NCBI GenBank assembly: GCA_041584015.1
Contig: JBFHES010000006.1
Coordinates: forward strand, 1-44,307
Direction: 5' to 3'
DNA: 44,307 nucleotides
From: JBFHES01 sp041584015
GTDB lineage: Bacteria; Bacteroidota; Bacteroidia; Bacteroidales; M50B96
The notes below the pieces were generated by a model. That model did not search any database. It was not told the origin of the DNA and worked only from the letters and a program-made list of their open reading frames with translations. Numbering within the stretch: the stretch's first letter is position 1; each line of letters starts with the position of its first letter. Position numbers and translations under genes: made by a program. Positions 33,957 through 43,164 of the stretch are shown piece after piece.

Positions 33957-35045
33957 TTAAGCCTGATTTGTTGGCGGGCTATCTTTTCCTTCATTGTTTA
34001 ATTTGTCCAGCAGCTTGTATTTCGTTTGCCGTTCCTTCCACTTGTCTCTTGCATATTTTTGCATATCAACAACCGTATCTTTTTCATCAATTATTTCAAG
34101 TCCAAGCAAGGTCTCAATAATATCTTCCATGGTTACAATTCCATCCAAACCGCCATATTCATCTACGATAACTGCCAGATGTTCTTTCCTCTCTAACAAC
34201 TGTTCCCACAAGGTAAACAGCACAATAGAATTCGGAACAATAAGTATTTCGCGTTTTAAATCTTTCAGAATTAAATCATGCTGATTTTCTGCAAGCTTTT
34301 CAAATACCGTCTGCCTGAAAACGTAGCCGGTTATGTTTTCATCATTTTCTGAAAAAACTGGTATGCGAGAAAATTTGAGGTAGGCTTTATTCTTTAAGAA
34401 GTCTTTGAGTTGTAATTTTTCATCAGCAACAGCAACTACCACTCTTGGGGTCATTATTTCGGATACTTTTACATTTTTAAGCTTTAGTAGATTCTGAATA
34501 ATACGATGTTCCTTTTTCGTGAAAACACCCTCGCTGGCTCCAATATTTGCCAATGCCGCAATTTCCTCTCTACTGGTGGTTTCTTCTGTGTTGTTTTTCG
34601 AGATTAGTTTGGTAATTCCTGCCGACATAACCACCAATGGGTAAGTAATAAAAATCATACCCGACATGATAATTGATGATGGCCTTGCCAGGTTTCTCCA
34701 ATAGGTTGCTCCAATGGTTTTTGGAATAATCTCGGTAATAACTAAAATCAGAATTGTTAATACTGCTGAAACGATTCCAAAGGATGCTTCGCCAAATACC
34801 TTAACCGCCTGAGCGCCCACGCCAGCTGCACCTATTGTATGCGCTACCGTGTTTAATGATAAGATAGCGGATAGCGGTTTGTCGATATTCGTTTTTAGGT
34901 CAACAAATTTTGTAGCCCATGAATTTCCATACTCATGTTCTACAATTAAAAAGGATTGAGGCGTTGATAGTAACACCGCTTCCATAATTGAACAGAGGAA
35001 AGAGACAACCAGCGCAAGAGATAAGTAGAATAAAAGTAATATCAT
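33957..35045 (-). CDS. CNNM-domain (hemolysin/CorC-like) protein with CBS domains
   Basis: The 362-residue membrane protein has the CNNM (DUF21) domain in residues about 1-160, with four hydrophobic helices (including YLSLALVVSFLCSIMEAVLL and ISAVLTILILVITEIIPKTI). It then has two CBS motifs around 180-300 (VSEIMTPRVVVAVADEKLQL and HLAVIVDEYGGLDGIVTMED). It stops before the CorC_HlyC domain present in longer relatives, so it is a short form. Family members are implicated in magnesium or cation export. The start is supported by a TAAATTTG box (35057-35064, minus) 12 bp upstream, which would give a very short leader. Confidence 0.9.
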   Translation of the reverse strand: MILLLFYLSLALVVSFLCSIMEAVLLSTPQSFLIVEHEYGNSWATKFVDLKTNIDKPLSAILSLNTVAHTIGAAGVGAQAVKVFGEASFGIVSAVLTILILVITEIIPKTIGATYWRNLARPSSIIMSGMIFITYPLVVMSAGITKLISKNNTEETTSREEIAALANIGASEGVFTKKEHRIIQNLLKLKNVKVSEIMTPRVVVAVADEKLQLKDFLKNKAYLKFSRIPVFSENDENITGYVFRQTVFEKLAENQHDLILKDLKREILIVPNSIVLFTLWEQLLERKEHLAVIVDEYGGLDGIVTMEDIIETLLGLEIIDEKDTVVDMQKYARDKWKERQTKYKLLDKLNNEGKDSPPTNQA

Positions 35046-35056
35046 GTTTTTGCTTA

Positions 35057-35064
35057 CAAATTTA
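35057..35064 (-). promoter_or_regulatory. Candidate -7 box of the CNNM gene
   Basis: TAAATTTG on the minus strand matches TAnnTTTG. It lies 12 bp before the start codon, so transcripts would be nearly leaderless. No clear -33 element. Confidence 0.35.
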
Positions 35065-35127
35065 CAATATTAACTATTCTTTCCCGATGATGATACTGAT
35101 TATTGCAAGCATCTGTTAGTTGCAAGC

Positions 35128-36000
35128 TTATTTTTTCTTTAATTCCTGAATGATGTTCTTTCTGAATTTTCGTTCAGCGTTGCGGGCAAAGTCCTTGTCT
35201 GCTGCCATTTTCTTGTACCAGACAGTTTCCTTTAGTAGTAGTGCTGAGTGATGTTCGTTTCCCCAAATGCTTATTTTCGCGTAGTTGGAGATAAGATCAA
35301 TGGTGTCGTTCGGAGCATGTTTGCTTAAGTCTATTTTCTGGTAAACGGTGTCCTTGCTATTCTTGTAAAAGTAGTTCATGCCCAATTCGTCTGACTCAAT
35401 ATATTCGCTATGTTTTTTGGCATAACTATCGGCCAGCTTGTTTAAGCGTGCACACAAGGTGTCTTTGGAAAACTCAAAATCATATTGTTTATTGATTGTG
35501 TAACTTACTCTTTCGTGCGGAGCCAAAGTGGTTGCGGTAAACGCCAGTATCGAAATAGTTGCGACTATTGTAAGTAGCGCTGGCTTAGCACTCAGCGACC
35601 ATCTCACATCTTTATGCATAAAGCGGTAGGCAAAAGGCAAACTAAGCAGGGCCATGTTATCCGAATAATCAACTGTACGGTGCACGCCAAGACCCAAATT
35701 GTTAAGCGTGTCGATGAGCGGTTGAACTATCGGAGAATTCCACAAACAAAATAGCAAAGCTGTGGATATGAATATCAGTTTCTTATACCTCGGGAAAAAC
35801 ACCGACCAGAATATTGGAAATACAAAGAGCCCGGTAAAATCAGAGAGTTTGCCAGTAATCCATGATGGGTACTGTGATTTTAATAGCAGATCGTTAAGGA
35901 TTAACAGAGCCAATGCCAATAAAAATCCAAAAGATAGAAGTAGCTTTTTGTCCTTACTCATCATGTTGTTTCGTTTATTAGTTGTTAATGTAAGCCCCAA
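35128..36000 (-). CDS. Unknown membrane protein, 290 residues
   Basis: I do not recognise the family. After a Lys-rich N-terminus, hydrophobic segments occur at about 18-37, 50-80, 113-125 and 142-162 (SFGFLLALALLILNDLLL, FTGLFVFPIFWSVFF, LLTIVATISILAFTATTLA). The rest, from about 165 on, is a charged soluble domain rich in Lys/Asp (ending RKFRKNIIQELKKK). The first ATG (at 36000) is followed by a second ATG-rich stretch (NNMMSKDKK), so the start may be 12 or 13 codons downstream. It precedes the CNNM gene by 82 bp in the same direction. No function can be assigned. Confidence 0.65.
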   Translation of the reverse strand: MGLTLTTNKRNNMMSKDKKLLLSFGFLLALALLILNDLLLKSQYPSWITGKLSDFTGLFVFPIFWSVFFPRYKKLIFISTALLFCLWNSPIVQPLIDTLNNLGLGVHRTVDYSDNMALLSLPFAYRFMHKDVRWSLSAKPALLTIVATISILAFTATTLAPHERVSYTINKQYDFEFSKDTLCARLNKLADSYAKKHSEYIESDELGMNYFYKNSKDTVYQKIDLSKHAPNDTIDLISNYAKISIWGNEHHSALLLKETVWYKKMAADKDFARNAERKFRKNIIQELKKK

Positions 36001-36122
36001 TTAAGATTGGTAACTATTGAAATTCTTATGCTGAGATTTAAACAACTACTAAAAACGCATTTTTATTGTAGACACTGCTTGTGCATTGATTCTTAGCAAA
36101 ACGGTATTCGCCAATCTTGCTG

Positions 36123-36152
36123 GTTAGCACGGATTCGCAAATCCGTGCTAAC
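36123..36152. repeat. REP-like palindrome
   Basis: A perfect 12-bp inverted repeat GTTAGCACGGAT/ATCCGTGCTAAC with a 6-base loop (TCGCAA) lies 33 bp downstream of the cupin stop codon on the minus strand. No T-run follows on either side, so a classic terminator is less likely. The GCACGGATT...AATCCGTGC core resembles REP-type palindromes that I have seen repeated in Bacteroidota genomes next to REP-associated transposases. Only one copy is present in this window. Confidence 0.5.
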
Positions 36153-36184
36153 TGCATAAATGGCTATAAATAAATTATAACAGC

Positions 36185-36526
36185 TTATAAAAGCTTTGTT
36201 TGTTTTGTTGGCCTTGGCGCTTTGGTAACTAAAATACGCGCAAGTTCATTTCCTTCATCATTGCTTAAGCAATGCACAATGTCGGCTGGACTTTCTATTA
36301 AGGTGTCCTTTGGGTAACGGATTGATTCTTCTCCTACAAGCACTGTTGGTGTTCCTTCCAATACATAAAAAACCACATCAACAGGTGTCTTATGGGGTTT
36401 TAGGGTTTCGCCTGGTTTCAAGGTAATGTGCATTACCTGTGCCGACTCATTGTTGTACAGTTGCCTAACATCAACTTTATGTGGGTTGTCCTTTATGGGC
36501 TCTGTTTTATAACTTCTCGTTATCAT
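36185..36526 (-). CDS. Cupin-domain protein
   Basis: The 113-residue single-domain cupin contains ITLKPGETLKPHKTPVDVVFYVLEG (about 37-60) and the second motif region SPADIVHCLSNDEGNE. The metal ligands appear reduced, with one His in the first motif (KPHKT) and one in the second (VHCL). Small cupins of this type bind small molecules or metals; the substrate is unknown. An AAAAGGAG sequence just before the start is an unusually good Shine-Dalgarno site for this phylum. It lies downstream of the LysR gene in the same direction (165-bp gap). Confidence 0.85.
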   Translation of the reverse strand: MITRSYKTEPIKDNPHKVDVRQLYNNESAQVMHITLKPGETLKPHKTPVDVVFYVLEGTPTVLVGEESIRYPKDTLIESPADIVHCLSNDEGNELARILVTKAPRPTKQTKLL

Positions 36527-36691
36527 AGTTTCTCCTTTTGGTTTCTTATATAATCTCTAATAGCAGTTAAAGTTCATTGCTGTTCGGCTTTTCATCTGCT
36601 GCTTGTGAAACGCTAGCTTTTGTCTACTACAAAGTTTTACCGCATCTTGCTATGAATAAAAGGATAGGAGATAGGTTCAAGCTTTGTTTCA

Positions 36692-37585
36692 TTATAGTTC
36701 GGGTTGCGCTGCCACATGGATAAAACTTTCTAAAATTGGATTTGTATTTGCTTTGTTCCACACCATTCTTAAGGTGGTGCGCTGCGGAATATGTTTTAAT
36801 TCGATGAACTTAATATCCATGTCGAAACCTAGTTTTAGGGAGGTAGGCACAATTGAAATCCCGAAATTATTTTCAACCAGTTTAAATATCGAGCTTGCGT
36901 TGATTGAATAATGTGAGATTAGTGGAGCAAACCCGCATGTATCATAAATCTGCATAACCTTCTCATAGTACGACTCGCTATAGGATGCATCAAAGAGAAT
37001 TACCGATTCATTTTTTAATTGCGACAGATCCTTAAAATTAGCTTCATCTATTTTATGTGCCTTGGGCAAAACCAGAGAAAAGGTCTCTTCAAGTAGTGGC
37101 TGAATATTTATTCCTCTGGGCACCCGCTCAATTCGAACAAATCCTACATCAATCTCCTGATTTAGTAAAGCTTGAATTTGCTTGGTATTATCCAGCTCAT
37201 TTAAGGTAAAAAGCACATTGGGATGTTTTTTCCTGAACTCTAATAACAGCTCAGGAATTATTCGTTGCATGGCTGAGCCAACATAGCCTAGCTTTAAATT
37301 ACCATCAATGCCGTCGTTTAATAATTTGGCGTGCTTTAGCACTTCATCTATTCGTTTAAAACTTCGGGTAAGTTCAGTTTTAAGGTAAATGCCTGCCTGT
37401 GTTAATTCAACCTTTCTGTTGTGACGCTCAAATAAGCTAATTCCCAAATCCTCTTCCATTTGTTTAATTTGCCTGCTTAGTCCTGGCTGTGAAATATACA
37501 GTCGCTCTGCGGCTTTCCTGAAATGTAAATCCTCTGCAACCGCTAAAAAATATCTGAAATGTCTAAACTCAGTTTGATTACTCAT
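36692..37585 (-). CDS. LysR-family transcriptional regulator
   Basis: The 297-residue protein has the LysR HTH (about 6-65: FRYFLAVAEDLHFRKAAERL and YISQPGLSRQIKQMEEDLGI with SLFERHNRKVELTQAG), then a ligand-binding domain to the end. The closest common type would be the IlvY/CbbR/CatM-like LTTR with a short C-terminus. It is divergent from the YitT-type gene. Its promoter and a 7-bp inverted repeat (37598-37604 and 37620-37626) lie just upstream, consistent with autoregulation. Effector unknown. Confidence 0.92.
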   Translation of the reverse strand: MSNQTEFRHFRYFLAVAEDLHFRKAAERLYISQPGLSRQIKQMEEDLGISLFERHNRKVELTQAGIYLKTELTRSFKRIDEVLKHAKLLNDGIDGNLKLGYVGSAMQRIIPELLLEFRKKHPNVLFTLNELDNTKQIQALLNQEIDVGFVRIERVPRGINIQPLLEETFSLVLPKAHKIDEANFKDLSQLKNESVILFDASYSESYYEKVMQIYDTCGFAPLISHYSINASSIFKLVENNFGISIVPTSLKLGFDMDIKFIELKHIPQRTTLRMVWNKANTNPILESFIHVAAQPEL

Positions 37586-37597
37586 GGTTATTAAATC

Positions 37598-37626
37598 TTG
37601 ATAATAATGGTCTGATCAGTTATCAA
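37598..37626. promoter_or_regulatory. Candidate LysR operator
   Basis: TTGATAA (37598-37604) and its exact complement TTATCAA (37620-37626) are separated by 15 bp, the span usual for LysR boxes. It overlaps the expected transcription start of the LysR gene and lies immediately upstream of the plus-strand -7 box. Confidence 0.5.
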
Positions 37627-37654
37627 AACTACGTATAACTTTGTAGCCATCCAA
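37624..37654 (-). promoter_or_regulatory. Promoter of the LysR gene
   Basis: On the minus strand TTG (37652-37654), a 20-base spacer and TAGTTTTG (37624-37631) match the Bacteroidota promoter pattern. A plus-strand TAACTTTG (37636-37643) facing the YitT-type gene lies in between, so the divergent promoters overlap. Confidence 0.55.
37636..37643 (+). promoter_or_regulatory. Candidate -7 box facing the YitT-type gene
   Basis: TAACTTTG matches TAnnTTTG. It leaves a 145-base leader before the ATG at 37789, and no -33 element is evident; the LysR inverted repeat occupies that place. Confidence 0.35.
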
Positions 37655-37788
37655 TTGGAAAAACATTTAAGCGTAAAAGCATGGTTAGCCGCTTGTAAAA
37701 AAGTCAGCTGAAAACTGAAGACCAGGCAAGCAGCAATATTTTAGAAATTGTAATTGAAGAATAAAACGAACACGACAAAGATAAGCAC

Positions 37789-38676
37789 ATGGCAGCATTT
37801 AAGATAAAGGGGCTCGAAGAGGAGAAATTATTCTCAAGGCTTTGGTATACCAATTATGGATTGGTAATTAGCGGATCAATAATCATCGCATTGGGGTATG
37901 TCTTTTTTATCATCCCTCATAAACTAGTTCCCGGTGGTGTATTTGGGTTAAGCATCTTACTCCATCATCTTATTGATCATCCAATTGGTGCCATTGCCCT
38001 GTGCATTAACATTCCTTTGCTTTTGCTGGGCCTCTGGCTTGTGGGAAAGCAGTTCGGAATAAAAACCTTTCTGGCGCTCCTGTTAGGTTCCGCATTTATC
38101 GATGGTCTCATGTACCTGTTTCCGGTAAGTTTGCTTACTTCAGATGTTTTGGTGTCGGCGCTGTTTGGCGGAGGTATTATTGGATTTGGTATAGCATTGG
38201 TGGTAAAGGCAGGTGCCACAACCGGAGGCACCGACGTAATTGCCAGAATTGTGTCGAACAAGCTCGACTTTTCCATTGGTAAAACACTAATTGCTGTTGA
38301 TGGTATCATTGTGTCAATAGCCTTATTCGTATTCAAGGATTTTGAGCTTGCCTCGTATTGCATCATTGCAATCATTGCTATTAGTTTAACAATCGATCTG
38401 GTTTTAAAAGGACTCAACAGCAAGAAATTAATTCTGATCGTATCTGACAGACACGCAGAAATTCGTCAGTTTATTTTAGACTCAGATTTTGGTGGTACCT
38501 ATCTAGCCGGAAATGGTTTGTTTTATCCGGAGACCGAAAAGCAAATAATTCTTTCAGCCGCCAATCGAAAAGGTATCTCCGAAATTCGAGGATTTATAAG
38601 AAAGCTAGACCCCAATGCTTTTGTTGCCTTAACCAATACCACCGATGTTATTGGGAATGGTTTTTATTCTGATTAA
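37789..38676 (+). CDS. YitT-family membrane protein (DUF161/DUF2179)
   Basis: The 295-residue protein has five or six hydrophobic helices in residues about 25-205 (including the SGSIIIALGYVFFIIPHKLV segment, KTFLALLLGSAFIDGLMYLF and SALFGGGIIGFGIALVVKAG) with the GATTGGTDVIARIV motif of the YitT family. The soluble C-terminal DUF2179 domain (about 215-290; KLILIVSDRHAEIRQFILD, RKGISEIRGFIRKLDPNAFV) follows. Function in the family is unclear; some members are linked to salt or folate/metabolite effects. It is divergent from a LysR regulator, which is a plausible controller. Confidence 0.92.
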   Translation: MAAFKIKGLEEEKLFSRLWYTNYGLVISGSIIIALGYVFFIIPHKLVPGGVFGLSILLHHLIDHPIGAIALCINIPLLLLGLWLVGKQFGIKTFLALLLGSAFIDGLMYLFPVSLLTSDVLVSALFGGGIIGFGIALVVKAGATTGGTDVIARIVSNKLDFSIGKTLIAVDGIIVSIALFVFKDFELASYCIIAIIAISLTIDLVLKGLNSKKLILIVSDRHAEIRQFILDSDFGGTYLAGNGLFYPETEKQIILSAANRKGISEIRGFIRKLDPNAFVALTNTTDVIGNGFYSD

Positions 38677-38896
38677 GCGATTCCTTTGAAAAGTTGGTAG
38701 ACGGTCAACTAATTTTAGAAGTATGGGGGCGAGCAAGGATCATTGTTAATCGCTGCACACAATAGGCCCAGGCAATGTGACAAAAAACAAGCTGAAATGA
38801 TTGTTGAAAATTGTTTTATGTTTAAGCTCTTTGAAGTGCGCCAAGGTGATCAGGAGCAGTTATACGCGTCTGCCAGAGCATTCATAAAGCTTGTGC

Positions 38897-39646
38897 CTAT
38901 TCTGATGACATATGGTAAAACTCCAAGCCTTTGAAATCTGTTTCTTTTAAATCCTTAAACTCACTTTCCTTTCCTGTCCAAAGTCTAATTCCGTTTAGCG
39001 TGGTATAATTAAGTAAAAACCTATCCCAAACTGCATCACCTGCGGTAAGCACAGGTTTCTCTTTAAACTCCCTTTTTAACACTTTTACCTTTCCTTTGCC
39101 GTAGGGCACTTCGTTGCATTTGCCAGTTAAACTATCATTGTTTCTGGCATGTACGCGTGCGCCAAAAACCTTGTTGGCCGGGATGTTAAAATATTCCCAA
39201 CAGATAAGCTCGGCAGAAAGTGCGTTACTTGCCGTTACAACATAAACATCAATGCCAGAATTGTTAAGCAGTGTTACCATTAACTGCATGGTTGTATTTG
39301 CTTTCGGAATAGGAATTTTATAGCCCTCAAGTTCAATGGTATCGGCAGTGGTTTGAATAAGGTGATGCGTTATATTTTCTATTAAACCTTGTTCCTGATC
39401 ATCCAAAAGCTCCACAAGTTTATAATACGCTTTTTCTCTATCCAGATTAATTAAATCCAGGTAATCTTTCCAGCCAAAGCCTTTTAAAATTTTATTCTTC
39501 ACCAGTATTGCAAAAACGGCTTCACCAATATCGCCAATAAGCAAGGTATTGTCTAAATCGAAGGCCGCATATTGATTTCTATCAAGGCTTAACTCCTTTA
39601 TTTTTCTTATGATGTGTTTGGGTATATTATCTTTTATGGGTTTCAT
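38897..39646 (-). CDS. HAD-superfamily phosphatase
   Basis: The 249-residue protein has the HAD motif I YAAFDLDNTLLIGD (Asp30, Asp32), motif II in VYVVTASNALSAE, and motif III/IV with Lys and the GDAVWDRF acidic loop near the C-terminus. The helical cap between them resembles phosphoserine phosphatase-like (type I cap) enzymes. It starts 39 bp after the metallophosphoesterase gene, so they form an operon and may act on related phosphate compounds. Substrate cannot be read. Confidence 0.85.
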   Translation of the reverse strand: MKPIKDNIPKHIIRKIKELSLDRNQYAAFDLDNTLLIGDIGEAVFAILVKNKILKGFGWKDYLDLINLDREKAYYKLVELLDDQEQGLIENITHHLIQTTADTIELEGYKIPIPKANTTMQLMVTLLNNSGIDVYVVTASNALSAELICWEYFNIPANKVFGARVHARNNDSLTGKCNEVPYGKGKVKVLKREFKEKPVLTAGDAVWDRFLLNYTTLNGIRLWTGKESEFKDLKETDFKGLEFYHMSSE

Positions 39647-39685
39647 TTGAGTAATCTTAATCGGGAATTAACTTGTTCAACTTCA

Positions 39686-40531
39686 CTAATAAACTTTCTC
39701 TTCTTCAAATCGAAGTTTATCCTTGTCTATAAATATCCTTATCACATACACATGCATATCCTTCGTTCCCAGGTTTTCATAGTATAAGAACATGTTATCG
39801 TCGTTAGGATGATTGCTGGACGAAAGCGTACCACACATGTATTGATCAAAGGTATGTCCGTTATAAAGATCATTTGTACGCATAAGTTCCAGCTCGTGGG
39901 TATGGCCGCAGAATACATGTTTGATTTTATGCTTTTGCACAAAATCTATCAGGGTTGCAGAATTCTTTAGAGGACACTCATCGGTACCCAGCACAGAATA
40001 ATGCGTTAGCAGCAAAGGTATGTCATAGGCGGTCTGCTTTATCTCCTTCGAAACAGCTTTCAGTACTTTCTCTTCAACATAGCCATCATCACTGTAAAGT
40101 TCGTTGGAATCTATGCTGATAACCAAAACCTTTCTTCCGTTTATTTCAATTGATTTCACAAAATTAATATCGGTAAAATGATCATTCAGCTTGGTTATGT
40201 CCAGGTTTAGAAAAAGGTGTTTCTTGCTTGTTTTTATTGTTCTGGAGATGTTGATGATCTTTGAATTATCAATGTACTGCTGGAATAGTTCATGGGAGCG
40301 CATGTTTCGTTTATCATGATTGCCAAGCGTAGAGACAATATGCTTGCAATTAATCTGCTTTAAAAAGTTGCCTGCCTGCGCAAATTCGCTTTCCAGTCCA
40401 TCTGTGGTATTGTCACCGGTATTAATAATTATATCGGCATTAAATGAATTGATCTTCTCGAGCAAGCGATTGTCGTTGCCATCCCAGTGTCTTGGACCAA
40501 AATGCAGATCAGATAGATGCAAAATATTCAT
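39686..40531 (-). CDS. Calcineurin-like metallophosphoesterase
   Basis: The 281-residue protein has the standard motif order: HLSDLHFGPRH (Asp8, His10), NTGDNTTDG (Asp40), STLGNHDKRN (Asn71, His72), then LLTHYSVLG and FCGHTHELELM. It would bind two metal ions and cleave phosphomonoesters or phosphodiesters (cAMP/UDP-sugar type substrates are possible in this family). No signal peptide. It precedes the HAD gene by 39 bp. Its own promoter should lie in the 354-bp upstream gap, but no TAnnTTTG box is exact there. Confidence 0.9.
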   Translation of the reverse strand: MNILHLSDLHFGPRHWDGNDNRLLEKINSFNADIIINTGDNTTDGLESEFAQAGNFLKQINCKHIVSTLGNHDKRNMRSHELFQQYIDNSKIINISRTIKTSKKHLFLNLDITKLNDHFTDINFVKSIEINGRKVLVISIDSNELYSDDGYVEEKVLKAVSKEIKQTAYDIPLLLTHYSVLGTDECPLKNSATLIDFVQKHKIKHVFCGHTHELELMRTNDLYNGHTFDQYMCGTLSSSNHPNDDNMFLYYENLGTKDMHVYVIRIFIDKDKLRFEEEKVY

Positions 40532-40885
40532 ACAAGATTATTTGTTAATGTTTTAATAAAACAGATTAACACCTTTGCCCCATCTTGTTGAATTTTGGCT
40601 CAATGCATTAACATCTAAAAGTAATCAATAATACTTGTTAATTTTTTTTTATTCTTTGTTAATCGGAAGTTTTGCCTGAAAGTTGGCAAGCCCTTGTAGT
40701 TGTGCACTTTCGATTTAGCATGTATGGGGTGGTCAGTTTAAAAAGGATGCATTGTCTTAGGAAGTGCTTTATTGGCTTTGTTGCCTGGCAAGTATTCGCA
40801 TACACGCCAGCTGGATTAGCCTAAATCGATTAAGTAGTTTGTATCCTGGGCGCGCCAGCAAATGCATGCGTGCTAGTTCATTTCA
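40532..40885. other. Intergenic region left of the CPBP remnant
   Basis: These 354 bp between the metallophosphoesterase start and the CPBP stop contain no gene I can support. A/T-rich runs near 40635-40660 probably carry promoter signals. A short inverted repeat TTGCC/GGCAA is present near 40675-40690. Confidence 0.4.
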
Positions 40886-41446
40886 TTAATAGTTGAGAAT
40901 AAAAATCACCGCCATAATAAAATCGATTGAATTCATACAAGCGTGAACGATTATTCCCAGCACAATGTTTTTCCGCCTAACCATGTAGATTAATGGCAAC
41001 ATGCCCAGGGCTCTGGCAAAAAACATCCAGGGTGTCCATACATGATAGAGGGCAAAGAGCGAGCTGTGAACCAGTGCTGTCCAGGCTTTTAGTTTTGCCG
41101 GCATGCGCGGCAACAGGTAACCTCTAAAATAGAGTTCCTCAATTGTTGGGAGGATGATAACCAGAAAGAGGAAAAATCCGGCATAGGTAATTAGGAGCTT
41201 TGGTTTCGAGAACTCCTCGCTAAGCCCCAAATCAAAGATCATTGCTGAGGGGAGCCAGCTGAAGAAAGTGATGAAGTATTCGCTTGAAAAGTTGAGCGCG
41301 GTAAAAATAAGTCCAACCATGGTTAAAACTAGGGGTGCCCAAACAAAATAGTGACCAAGCGGAATGCGCTGGTTGTATTTAATGATACCTCCAAATAGCT
41401 TATTGTTGCTTCGCTTCTTTTGGTAGATTAGAAAGCCTAGTTCAAA
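40886..41446 (-). pseudogene. CPBP intramembrane protease, 5' part lost at the IS66 edge
   Basis: The readable remnant encodes 186 residues. Its first codon in chromosomal DNA (TTT at 41444-41446) abuts the IS66 left end. It starts FELGFLIYQKKRS, a segment also present in complete Bacteroidota CPBP proteins, which have about 60-100 residues more at the N-terminus. The catalytic part is intact: EELYFRGYLLPR (Glu-Glu), HSSLFALYHVWTPW and the last His in IVHACMNSIDF. An ATG at 41320 could start a 144-residue product that lacks one or two helices. The same frame stays open for 32 codons into the IS without an ATG. Confidence 0.75.
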
Positions 41447-41532
41447 GTAAGCATTCGGTCTACTACAGTAATTAAACCTGTTTAAGTTATTCCAAAGAAT
41501 TCTGGATTTTTTTAGATTCTGTTTAACAAAAA

Positions 41533-43152
41533 TTAGAGGTTGTTAGATTTCTTCCAGTTGTGAGGTAATAGTTCATCCAGATCCTTGCTGTAATCCAGGT
41601 TGTAATACGGTATTTTGCTCAGCACATCAGTTAGCCAATTATGGGGGTCTACATTTGCCGATTTGCAACAAGCCATAAGTGAGTACATCACGGCTGTATT
41701 TTCAGCAGCCTCATGATTTCCGGCGAACATGTAATTCTTCCGTCCAAGAGCCAGAGCTCTCATGTCATTTTCGATCAGATTATTGTCTAACCTGTAGCGT
41801 CCATCCAAATGATATCGGCTTAATCGGTGATAAATATTGTAAGTATAGTTCAAGGCCTGATAGAGACGACCTTTTATTTTAATTTGATCAAGTTCTTTGT
41901 AAATCCACTTTTCAAAAGTGGTTAATATTGGATATGCCAGTCTTGTGCGTTCCGCAGCCCGTTGTTCAAAGCTTAAGTTTTTGTCATCGCACATTGTTTC
42001 TACTGTGTATATCAAACGGATTTGCTCAAGCGCATATTCAGCCTTTTCTTTATCCTCTTTTAAGGCTTCATTAAATTTGCGTCTAGCATGAGCCCAACAC
42101 CCAAGCAGTAAAACACCTTTTTTTCTTTCATAGATAGAATAAGCCCCATAGCCATCCGTCTGGATTGCCCCTTGATATTCTTTTAATAAGCCGACAATTA
42201 CTTTTTGTGCCCGTGAACCTTTGTCGTAATGAAAAAAGACAAGCCCCTCCATCACCGATCGAACTGCCCACAAATAAGCCTTTACTGTTCGATGCTTATT
42301 ATCATGGATAACCGGGATTGTACTTTCATCAACTCCTATATAATCACTTTTTAATACCACTTCTTTTAAACGGTCATATAATGCCCGAAGCAGATCGCTG
42401 CTTTTGCTGAACCAATCATTTACCGTTGAAGCAGGCAAATGTAGATTGGATTGTTTGAGCATGGCTATCTTTCGGTGAAAAGGTATGTGGTATAAATATT
42501 TGCTAATTAAGAGGTCTGCCAGCAAACTGGATCCGGCATTTCCTCTTGGGATTGGAAGTAAAGGCAATTGAGCAATGGTAATTTGCTTTTGATCTTCTTT
42601 TTCAGACCTGTCTTCCTGTTCTTTGAGGGCATACTTAGGCCTTACAATGCGACGAACATAAACTTCGCCTGGTTTGTATTCTAGTATTTCAGTGATTTCT
42701 TCTCCGATCTTTACCCAAGCTTCATCGATCCCTTCCGGCTCTATAATTTCAACTTCACGTCGCAAGTCTTCAGGAATAGAAACGCGTTTTGGTGTTCCTT
42801 TTTTTTCCGGCTTCTTTCTTTCATACGTGATAATTTCCTTTTCAGCTTCTTCTGTTTGGCTTTTTTCTTCAGGTAATACTTCCAATCCTGACCAGTCTAT
42901 TTTTCGCTGACTTGGATCGGAGGCTATAAATTTTTCACTTGATGGATGCCAGAACTTACGTCGATACCAAGCTAGTTGATCACTTAGCTTTTTTATCTTC
43001 TCGTCTTTCTCATGGATAACTTGCTGGTACTTCTCATTTTTCTGCTCTTCTGCATCCAAGGCTCCCTGATCAATTTTACGGAGTTTGGATAATTCAAGGT
43101 ACATCTCTTCCCGTTCCCTCAGAAGTTGTTCTATAAATGTATCCTTGTCCAT
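41533..43152 (-). CDS. tnpC: IS66 transposase TnpC (DDE type)
   Basis: The 539-residue protein has the IS66 order: a leucine-zipper-like N-terminus with a coiled coil (residues 1-60), a KFWHPSSEKF segment, a long linker, a zinc-finger-like region missing some Cys, and the DDE core with VDESTIPVIHD, IQTDGYGAY and LIENDMRALALGRKN (catalytic Asp, Asp, Glu). It ends with the usual DELLPHNWKK tail. No frameshift or early stop. It lies 95 bp after tnpB. Confidence 0.96.
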   Translation of the reverse strand: MDKDTFIEQLLREREEMYLELSKLRKIDQGALDAEEQKNEKYQQVIHEKDEKIKKLSDQLAWYRRKFWHPSSEKFIASDPSQRKIDWSGLEVLPEEKSQTEEAEKEIITYERKKPEKKGTPKRVSIPEDLRREVEIIEPEGIDEAWVKIGEEITEILEYKPGEVYVRRIVRPKYALKEQEDRSEKEDQKQITIAQLPLLPIPRGNAGSSLLADLLISKYLYHIPFHRKIAMLKQSNLHLPASTVNDWFSKSSDLLRALYDRLKEVVLKSDYIGVDESTIPVIHDNKHRTVKAYLWAVRSVMEGLVFFHYDKGSRAQKVIVGLLKEYQGAIQTDGYGAYSIYERKKGVLLLGCWAHARRKFNEALKEDKEKAEYALEQIRLIYTVETMCDDKNLSFEQRAAERTRLAYPILTTFEKWIYKELDQIKIKGRLYQALNYTYNIYHRLSRYHLDGRYRLDNNLIENDMRALALGRKNYMFAGNHEAAENTAVMYSLMACCKSANVDPHNWLTDVLSKIPYYNLDYSKDLDELLPHNWKKSNNL

Positions 43153-43164
43153 TGCAAAAAATGT

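Noticed and set aside
38743..38934. Plus-strand 63-codon frame between the YitT-type and HAD genes
   Set aside because: Overlaps the HAD gene end antisense, has no recognisable protein pattern and no ribosome site.
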